Source: Gamsiella multidivaricata (lineage: Eukaryota; Mortierellomycota; Mortierellomycetes; Mortierellales; Mortierellaceae). From it: DNA of 64,000 nucleotides. Positions 56,354 through 64,000 of the stretch are shown piece by piece (within the stretch, counting starts at the first letter, position 1; every line of letters begins with the position of its first letter). A program made the translations under genes and the position numbers. Below the pieces are notes generated by a model. It saw only the letters and a list, made by a program, of their open reading frames with translations, did not search any database and was not told the origin of the DNA. The stretch covers positions 354,093 to 418,092 of the forward strand of contig NW_026251735.1 of assembly GCF_025024155.1 (NCBI RefSeq), written 5' to 3'.

Positions 56354-57773
56354 TACACGGCTTCTTTCCTTTGCGTTATTCCATAATATTTGTGTTTATT
56401 TGCTACTAACCTTTTTATGCTTTTTTTAGTTCCTGGCACTTTTGTTGCTTCGTTCAGCATAGAACGAGCTCGCTCAATCGCGTCGACAGAAGGGATGATT
56501 TTGAGGGAGGGGACGCTGTGGTGTAGTGGCTCTATATCAGGTAAAAGTACAAGCTGTGAATACGTTGCTCAACAAATGTCTCTTCTGGCGAACGAAGTCT
56601 CTACATAATAGTCGTCTTACTGTAATAAATAAAGGTCCAGACACAGAGGACACTTGTAATGAGATCCTTTGGCAGAAGGAAAATAAAGACAGCAAGTGCT
56701 ATTTACAAGAATGAGAGAGGCGACAACACACTTGGGTTAGGCTTCAGCAAGGTCAAAGAGACTCTGTGTTTTGACTCCAATACCTAAATGACGACATCGA
56801 AGGGTGCTGTTCGTAATCCTCCGCTCTCGTTCGTTATAAGGCCATGATCGTTACCTGGCCGAGGGACCTCCAAGCTACGCGAGTGGACTCGCAGGAACAC
56901 TTGATTGCACTAGGGGTCCAGAAGCTCACACGCACAGGTCCCGTCTCTGCTCTTGCTGGGCGACACACTACGGTGACCAGCTATGGCAGAATATACCAAC
57001 TTGGGGTACAGTGTAGTGGGACAATGTGTGCGTGGAGCGACTTAGGGAGTCGTACAGGACAAGTGTTGCGGGAGGAAACAGACCAGGAACCTTTCGGTCC
57101 TGTCGATCTGTGTTATTTATTGACCAAAAAATTCTTATGGATGCAAACCCTATTGACTATTCCATAAATGCACGCCTCTCTACCTGCACATCCCGTAACT
57201 GGATGATCGTATGAATGTCCTGTACCTATTCTGCTCATCGCACCCTATCAAGTGATGTGCCTGATCCTTGTATCTGGCCACCCCGTCTGCACTCTATGTG
57301 GTTTAGGTAACTATCGGCCGGCTGACAGTCCAAGTTTTCTCCATGCGAGGTGAGCCACTGGAAAGCAAACCATACGGACGATCCAATCTCCTTTAATAGC
57401 GGATACGCCAACAATCCGGCTGTCATGTACCGTGGGCCAAAAAATGGGCATAAGTTTGTTTGCATTCGTAGAAAGTCTGCTATCCTTTCTACAGGTCCGG
57501 TGAAGCGCTATTCAAAAGGTCTAGGTGTAGGTTTAAGTAAAGGTGATTTTATTCAAGGACTAGTAGAACTGCCCCACGGATCCGAGACAAAAAAAAATAG
57601 CTTTATTGGACGTTCAGCAGATTTCTACAGACGATATTTCGGGTATAAACGCCCTCCTTTCCACCTATTGTACCATTTTCGATCAGAGCCTTGAGGTTGC
57701 CTCGGTGAGGAGGCGTACCTGGAGGATTATTGCACATTGAGCTTTCCATGATCTGTAGGGGGATTTTGAAGGT
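56354..57773. other. No recognisable gene
   Basis: Sequence beyond the right TSD of LINE-A copy 2. An A-box-like string GTGGTGTAGTGGCTC (56518-56532) has no matching T-arm. Two open + frames (56844-57167; 57350-57694) have no recognised similarity. Confidence 0.45.
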
Positions 57774-58400
57774 CTAATGGGCTGTACGACTTCCTGTCAA
57801 GACCTGAGCAGCAATTCCAAATGAGGCAACTACGGTCACATCCTTCTCGCGCCTTCCTCGGATGTGGGCAATCAAAGTATTGTACAAAAAAGACTTGTCC
57901 GTTCCTCCTGGTCCATCAATAAAGAACACCTTTGCCGCACTTCCGTCCTTGTTATCCAGCGCTGCTGTAATTGCAGCGTACAGCGCTTTTTGATCGTCGT
58001 TGTAGAGATCCAAGTCACGAGTCGTCTTACCCGCAAGTGCCTCAGTGTCAAGCTCTGCATGTTGTCCAAGTTCGTCACTGTTGGGTTGGCGACTGATGAG
58101 GCTTCGAAAGTCTCGAGGCATCTCTTCATAGACCGCTAGACTGGTCCCAGTTCATTTCAAAATCTCGTTGGCGTGGAACAGTGCAGTGCTCTTGGCATCC
58201 TCTTCAGCATTCGGGCGATCTCCAGTAACGTGCAGAAAGTCCTGAGATAGGTTATCAGCGAATGCTTCCCATAATTCGGGAGGATTGGATGGGCTGCATA
58301 GGTGTAGAACCATGGCGAAAAGATGGCGTAAGATCGTGGGACTTCAACGCCTGTTACCAAATCCTTAGTGAAAGGCCATCGCGCAAGGGGCAACGCATCT
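57774..58400 (-). pseudogene. Helitron Pif1-type helicase relic
   Basis: Frame 57774-58121 reads MPRDFRSLISRQPNSDELG, LDLYNDDQKALYAAITAAL, KVFFIDGPGGTDKSFLYNTL and DVTVVASFGIAAQVLTG. This is the start of the Helitron RepHel helicase, where Walker A is normally GPGGTGKS; here Gly is replaced by Asp. Upstream in other frames (58121-58400), FADNLSQDFLHVTGDRPNAE and EDAKSTALFHANEILK precede an in-frame stop. The helicase is cut off after motif Ia. No Helitron termini (TC...CTRR) assigned. Confidence 0.72.
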
Positions 58401-58525
58401 CAATCCTTTGCGCTATTCCGGCGAGTGTAAGCGGTAATTATGTCAGCGTGCCTGGCGAGAGATATAAACTCGTCCCATAAAAAATAAAAAAAATAAGAAA
58501 TAAAAAATATAATAAAAAAAGAACT

Positions 58526-58942
58526 TGCCTTTCGAGCGTACTACTGAGAATCTTAGGGCATTCCTTGAATATGATTCAGGAGTGGCCAATTTGGCCGCAT
58601 CTGCATGTCCGATACGCTTGGAGAGATCCTGCAGCAGGGGCAGGTGCCAGGTCTGCATGCTCTGGTTCGTCCAGATGGTGATTAGCGCGCTCATGCCGCT
58701 GCTAACTTTCGGGAGCGCACCAGGCGGCATAGGCGAGAATTAGCGCAACACGCCTAGTGAGAAGTACATCAGCGGTTAGTTCAGACTGTTCTGTAAGTCT
58801 GCCCCATAAAAAAAAATCCCTTCCCCCTGCCTTTCGGGTGTGCCACTGGGGTTCTCAGGGCAGCCCCTGGAGGTGATTCTGGAGTGGCCTGTTTGGCCGC
58901 ATATGCATGTTCGAGGTGCTCAGACAGATCCAGCAGCGGGAC
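58526..58942. repeat. Two diverged direct repeats of ~110 bp
   Basis: 58526-58640 and about 58836-58942 share CTTGCCTTTCG/CCTGCCTTTCG, AGGGCA, GATTC-GGAGTGGCC, TTTGGCCGCAT-TGCATGT and GATCC-GCAGC in the same order. Both are preceded by CCCATAAAAAA-type A-rich sequence. On the minus strand both encode a related peptide (DLSKRIGHADAAKLATPES / DLSEHLEHAYAAKQATPES), so they are probably duplicated fragments of the Helitron coding region. Confidence 0.7.
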
Positions 58943-59011
58943 TATAGATTCGATAGATTCGTGTCGAGCCAGCATGGGGACCAATATCGCTGTAAACAAT
59001 AACAAAGACAC

Positions 59012-61162
59012 ACTTCACATACGCTTGGTTGCATGTTGTATCCATGTTCTCGGTAGTCAATGTAAGAAGGGTGCGGTGGTTGGGGAGGAGCAAAAGGAAT
59101 GGCTTTGAATGATAAGGGTCAAGCAATGAACGTGCGAGGATGAAGGGTGTTTGGCAGTGGTGGATGTGGAGGATATATATTTTTGGGCGAAGCAAGAATT
59201 GTGTTCGAAATTTTGCATCAAGAAAGGGCATTGCAAAGGGTCATCGAGATCATAACATCAAAGAAAAAGCACTGCAAATTAATATGTTTATTTGTTAAAT
59301 TTCAAAATCTCCCAAATCAACCTTGGGTAACTCGTCAAAGTCATGAACCACCGCCGATACCATTCATCACACCCCAGACTAAGCATTCACTGTGGTTGTT
59401 GCGGTGCGAAATGAGCGAGCGACATGGTGACATGAAATACCTTTTCGGGCATGCGTAGTTAGTTTGGCGGTCGTGGGGGGGGTTTTTTTTTTTCACTTTT
59501 CGCACTTGTGCATGTCGTAGGGGTTTCAGAGGAGGATGGTGGTAGGCGGCGGTGATAGAGATAGGCAGAGAGAGAGTCGGTGAGAGGGAAAGATAGATGA
59601 TTTTTTTTTTCCGGCTCTCGAGTGCATCGAGTCTATAAAAGAGAGAGCACCAACCTCCAACTTTCAGCTTGTACCTGGATAAAGTTAGAGTTACCTCCAA
59701 ATTCTGGTAGCTTACACGGATTTTACAACTTCGCATTTTTATTATATAGAGAAGAAGAAGAAAGAAAGAGAAAGACTGCCGTCTAAAGATCTTGACTTCA
59801 AGACTTATATACCAGTAACTAAATGCTGCGCGCAGTACACGCTGATATAGTCTGGCACTTCTTCTCATCCACACAGCTGGAATTGCACCTCTACACTCCG
59901 TTCCAACACATAAGGCACATACCGGTTCTTGGGGGCACTTGAGGACTATCCATCTCTACATAGCAGAACACGAAGATGCGTCGCTAGGCCCATGAAAATG
60001 CGACGCGCTATTCGACAACGCCCATGGGTTGCCAAGGAATAAAAATCTGCTATATGACAACCCCGGTGACTATTAAACTAGAGAGTTTGTCAAATAAATT
60101 ATCCCTATAGGAAATCCATATAAACTGTTTTGTGTATTTGCAGAAGATGAAGGCATTCTGGAGCGCAGGCTCGATTTTCAGGTTGAATGAGTTAGATGAA
60201 CTTCCTCCAGTGGGGTTTCCTAGCACCCGCAGAAAATAAAGTGCAACCATTTCTTTTCTTTCAACAGAACGCTCTTTAATACCTGTAATATATCCTCCAC
60301 TGACTGGAGGTACACTGCCCACAACCTGAATGGTCCGTTCTCCCGGTTAATCTTGACGCTGTAAACGATATCCGAAAGCTTACCAGTATCCTTGCCCTAG
60401 CTGAAGTGCCTCAAGACCCTTCGTTTTGGAATCTGCGATCTCAAGGTGACCGAGTTTCGTTTGTTGCTCAAGTCCATCCGCATATTCCCGCATCAGTACT
60501 CAACGCTTGAGGATTGTCTAATCTGGGGATGTACCGCAGAATGCGACAAGAATTTCCTGTTTGGAATTCTCATCAGAGTCGGTGGCTGCTTCGGACAACG
60601 AAATTTAGGGAGTTGCTCATGATATTGCCACCTGGTGCATGCGATGGAATCAATCCTCACAGTAGAGCGTGGTCCTTAAACAATATCTACTTGGAGGAAA
60701 AAAAAGCAAAAAAAATCTCTTGTCAACTACGTAGTCTAAGGCAAGAATCACATACGCTTGCTTATTCTCCTGGATTTTTTTTTTTTTTTGTTAATTGGCA
60801 TATCTTGAAAGTGACTGCTGCGAGCAACACTTCACTCTTTCTAGCTAGGTTTACTGTAGAGATATTGATCGTGCAAGCATGCCTACTATTACTATGTCGT
60901 AAGGATTTGTCGTTCTTATGTGCATAACACGAAGGAGAACGACGAAGAAAATATAATGAAGCGGAAACGAACGAAAGAGAAAAGAATAAAATGAGATGTA
61001 ACGCTTCAGGAAAACCAAGGGAGTTGAGGTGTTCGTAATTGATGCCAGGTGACAAATGAGCAAAACGGAGTGAGGATAAAGAGTGTACCGGGAAGTGTGG
61101 GCGCAGTATGGCGAAGTATTTTGGAAAGCAATGCAGGGAGGCACGACACTGACAAAACGTGC
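59012..61162. other. No recognisable gene
   Basis: AT-rich sequence with homopolymers (poly-T at 59485-59495, 59600-59610 and 60776-60789). Several low-complexity ORFs on both strands have no family resemblance. Nothing supported. Confidence 0.5.
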
Positions 61163-61171
61163 ATTTATAGA

Positions 61172-63061
61172 ATTTTTTTTATAACAACTTGTCTCTCGAC
61201 CACCAAAGCGGAACCGATCTACAGTCGCCAGTTGACAGGTCACATTCTCCGGGCCTGCGCAACAATTGCCACACCTCATCAGTGTGTTAAAAGCTGAAAA
61301 CACCTTGTTACAAGAAGGGTATCTTCCCCATCCCCTCCATGGTTGTCAACCGCCTCCTCCCTTGCAGGCAATTCAGCAGCGTCCGATCCGCTGCGTCTGG
61401 GTCAAGCACGGGGCCAGGGCAGCTCCCATTTACATGGTCAGCGAGTAATGCACCACACGGACATTGGTCATCGTCGCTAATGTATCCATACCCATCACTC
61501 CAGTCCTCTCTCGGTCCCTTGTATGGAGTTCGTTTCATCTTGGCTGTGGTCCCCCATTCTCGCTCTCGAGCAATGGTGGCCTTGCAGCGTGGTTTCCAGA
61601 TCAGCTCCGTAGCTTTCTCCTCAATAAAGCCGACGAACTTGTGAATGGCCTGGCGCGCAATCGACGATGGCGAGGTAAATAGGCTGCCCCACTCCTTGAT
61701 AAGGCTGACGGGTGTGATGCCACGGCATAAATCGCTGATGCTCCAGGTCAGATCCGGAGAGCGGTCATAAAACTCGTCGCCTTTGAGCATTGATCGGGTC
61801 CCGGCAATACAGGATAGACCTCGGATGTGGGTCTCGTTGTTAGGACAAATCCATCGAATGAGTTTCGGTGCAGCAGCGGCGGCTCCAGCGCGGATCCTAT
61901 CACGCTCTTGCTGCTTCTTGCCGTTCTTGATGTATGCGGTCGTTGCAGCTCGTCCCCACTTATCAATCTGCTGCAGCCCTTCGCGCCAAATCTCCTTGTG
62001 GACATCTCTAGTAGCACTGCAGGTCCACAGGTGATGGTTGTCCTCGTCTTGAACATCGCAGACGCAGCAGACACGGTCAGGATATAGAATCGGGTGGCGA
62101 GCCTTCATGGTATTCAGGGTAGGCAGCATACCATGCAGCTTCTTAATATGATGTGTCCTCTGGGACGTATCAGCAGCACTGCTGAAAAACGTGTGCACAG
62201 AGCGCTTGTCGTGGACATGGGCAAGGGTGGACATGGGCAAGGGTGGACATGAGCAAGGGTGGACCGCCACTCCACGTCGGCAAGATCTGGTATCGCTCTC
62301 TTGACACGACGTTGGGTTGTCCAGGCCTGATGACGCCTGATTGTCGTCTGCTGCTTGAGTAGCTGCCGCAGATCATGTTCCACAAGATGGTCGTGGCAAT
62401 GTGCAAAAAAGCGGATGTCTTGCTGCTCGCTTAAATCAACCGACCAGGGCATTGACTCGACTCGGACGGCGGCTGTCGCCACAGTGTCTGCAAGATTGTT
62501 GCCAGTGTTGGTGCTGTGCCCACGGATCCACCTCACCTCCACCGACCCAGGCCGATCATGGACAATTTTGTGTAGTGCTGCCCAGTGTCCGGAGTACGTA
62601 CTACGGAACCGCTTACGAGGTAACGTGTCCGCACGGGAACGCACAAGCTGCTGGTATTGTTGCACGACCGCTTGGTTGTCGAGCTCCACAATAATGTTTT
62701 GGTCTGGTGGTGCAGATAGGATGGCAGCTAGGAGACCTATGAGTTCTGCTTTTGCTGAAGAAGCGTACCCGTCTGTGCGGCCCTGCACACACCTGACCAC
62801 GGGCTGCGATCGATCAACGACCCCAAAGGCCATGGCTACGTCTTCTTGACCAGTGTTAATCAAAGAGCCATCGGAGGAGATGACTCGCGGTGCTGTGTTG
62901 TCGACAGGAAATTCTCGCAGCTGTGACACAGCAACTGCCTCAGCGTGTGATAAGCTGACTGGTCCAATTGTGGTTCTGTCTGGATATAATGTGCCCACCT
63001 CCTCAGACAGCCGGTGTACAGGCAGCAATGGATACGTTTGGCGTTGAGGCAGTAGACGCAA
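61172..63061 (-). mobile_element. LINE-B copy 2 with RNase H ORF
   Basis: The + strand T-run at 61172-61180 marks the poly-A end, followed by a 3' UTR homologous to LINE-B copy 1. The ORF runs upward in two overlapping frames, 61308-62270 and 62114-63061. RNase H motifs are complete: VISSDGSLINTGQEDVAMAF (Asp), AKAELIGLLAAIL (Glu), IIVELDNQAVVQQ (Asp) and VRWIRGHSTNTGNNLADTVA (His, Asp). A zinc motif follows (CCVCDVQDEDNHHLWTC), then the tail CPCGALLADHVNGSCPG and TMEGMGKIPFL. Upstream of RNase H is an Arg/Gln-rich stretch (REL RLLPQRQ type) but no reverse transcriptase. The frame break lies in a 16-bp repeat. The 5' boundary is uncertain (63061-63270). Confidence 0.82.
62212..62259. repeat. 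16-bp tandem repeat x3 that breaks the LINE-B ORF
   Basis: Unit TGGACATGGGCAAGGG three times (third with GAGC). 16 is not divisible by 3. With one unit, the two halves of the ORF would be in one frame (WRSTLAHVH then DKRSVHTFF), so two extra units account for the frameshift. Confidence 0.85.
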
Positions 63062-63369
63062 CTCTCGTTGTTGTTGACGCTGTAGTCGACGTTCGCTGTT
63101 ACGCAGGCGTCGGCGCTCTCGTGCCTGCTAGGTACCGTACTGGGCGTGTATCGCTTGCGTTACACGTGCGCATTGAGAGTTGATGTCTTGCAAAAGTGCT
63201 TTTCTGCGCCGAGCAGCAGAGCCTAAGGCAGCCTATGCGCGTCCTCGTTAGGCGAGCCAGGGCGGTGTGCATTTTTTTTTTTTTTTTTTCCAATGGACAA
63301 TCTTTGCCAGGGTTTATTGGTTATTTTATGGGGGTTACTATTTCTCGCTGGTCAGGATGTTCCTGAGCC

Positions 63370-63371
<2 letters not shown>
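63062..63371. other. Between LINE-B copy 2 and LINE-A copy 3
   Basis: Contains the probable 5' part of LINE-B (Arg/Gln-rich reading frame) and a T22-like homopolymer (about 63271-63291), which could be the poly-A of a further small insertion. Nothing else recognised. Confidence 0.4.
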
Positions 63372-63402
<31 letters not shown>

Positions 63403-64000
63403 TAACATAAATCCCCATGAGCACAAGACGCATGGTCCGCAAAGGCCTTGAAGCCATAGATGCCTTCCATGCACGGCAGAGCCGCATCCCCTACCAACTA
63501 TGTTGGCTTGAGGCGTCAAATTCATAACCCATGTCGCATAGCTAGCCTAACCTAACTCCTGTGTGACCTGTTGCGCGATACACGTCTCCTAATCCAGATC
63601 CAATGTTAATAAAGTTGTTTTTAAACCGAATAACCCCTCCATTATGTCCAACTTCCCTCGCCCCAAGCAATGCTGTAGCACCCTATAATCCGCGGTCCGT
63701 CTACCTTCCTGGATCTCCGCGGTCCGTCTACCTTCCTGGATCTCCGTTGCAAGTAACCGTCTCCCTTTCAAATCAGAGAAATCACCAACACTACGTTGGT
63801 GTCCCCGATCACCGTTGCGTCCTCCGGCGCGTTTGCTCATGAAGGTGATTCCAACTGACTTTTCCCAGGCGACAGTGTCCTCGCATCGTTTGTTCCATAT
63901 CTTGGTCCTGCCAAACTCTTCGATCCTGCTCACGAACTTTGTCACCATGATCGTCGCAATCCACTTGGTGGTGGTAAATAGCTGCTTCCAGGTCTCAATG
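63372..64000 (-). mobile_element. LINE-A copy 3 (runs off the window)
   Basis: T29 (63372-63400) is the poly-A tail. From 63401 to 64000 the sequence is colinear with copy 1 at 47292-47891, with one difference noticed (CTCCTGTGTG versus CTCCTGCGTG). It shares the 27-bp tandem duplication with copy 1, which copy 2 lacks. The ORF part is open (63589-63948 and on). The 5' end and second target duplication lie outside. Confidence 0.9.

Noticed and set aside
56515..56600. Possible tRNA at GTGGTGTAGTGGCTC
   Set aside because: A-box-like sequence but no B box or cloverleaf downstream.
59341..59874. 177-codon minus-strand ORF
   Set aside because: Low-complexity Ser/Lys/Leu-rich text over homopolymers and GA repeats; no family resemblance or splice context.
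61155..63290. GTGCATTT as target-site duplication of LINE-B copy 2
   Set aside because: Only 8 bp shared, not adjacent to the poly-T on the left side, and one copy runs into a homopolymer.

Overview
The window looks like nuclear DNA of an early-diverging filamentous fungus, most likely Mortierellomycota (inference). Core eukaryotic genes (RPB2, TFB3, RRP4, HUB1, NOG1, a Nup54-type nucleoporin, a ubiquitin E2) are present, genes are split by short GT-AG introns often ending in long poly-T tracts, and intergenic spaces are short. Repeats and gene relics resemble families that are abundant in Mortierella-type genomes. No species can be named from the sequence alone.

Layout. 1-3.4 kb: broken Fanzor (eukaryotic TnpB-like RNA-guided nuclease) gene whose N-terminal part resembles an XPG/FEN-like nuclease; its 5' end lies outside the window. 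3.9-16.6 kb: compact gene block with a CASTOR/ACT-like amino-acid sensor (+), a DUF1772 membrane protein (-), a ubiquitin-conjugating enzyme (+), a p31comet/MAD2L1BP-like HORMA protein (-), and RPB2 (+) diverging from the latter. 16.6-19.3 kb: gene-poor. 19.35-28.33 kb: a roughly 9 kb segment bounded by near-identical inverted repeats of about 970 bp. It carries a secreted cysteine-containing protein gene, a degraded LRR gene, a coiled-coil ORF and two decayed fragments of the 28S rRNA 3' end, each placed just downstream of a protein ORF.

28.4-45.9 kb: second gene block with TFB3 (-), RRP4 (-), HUB1 (+), two tandem paralogous secreted peptide-precursor genes (+), an FAD monooxygenase (+), an unrecognised Ser/Ala-rich protein (-), a mitochondrial MRX19/K+-H+ exchange-related protein (+), NOG1 (+), and the C-terminal part of a NUP54-type nucleoporin (-) without a visible FG region.

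46.7-64 kb: transposon graveyard. It holds three 3'-end copies of one RNase H-bearing non-LTR retrotransposon (LINE-A; two with clear target-site duplications), two copies of a second one (LINE-B), a tRNA-Glu(CTC), a degraded Mutator-like (FAR1-type) transposase with an adjacent Ulp1-like protease relic, a Helitron helicase relic, and a 772 bp insertion inside one LINE-A copy.

The housekeeping genes work in transcription (RPB2, TFB3), RNA decay and splicing (RRP4, HUB1), ribosome assembly (NOG1), ubiquitination and nuclear transport. The most novel parts are the Fanzor-XPG relic, the inverted-repeat element with ORF-28S modules, and the paired secreted peptide precursors.
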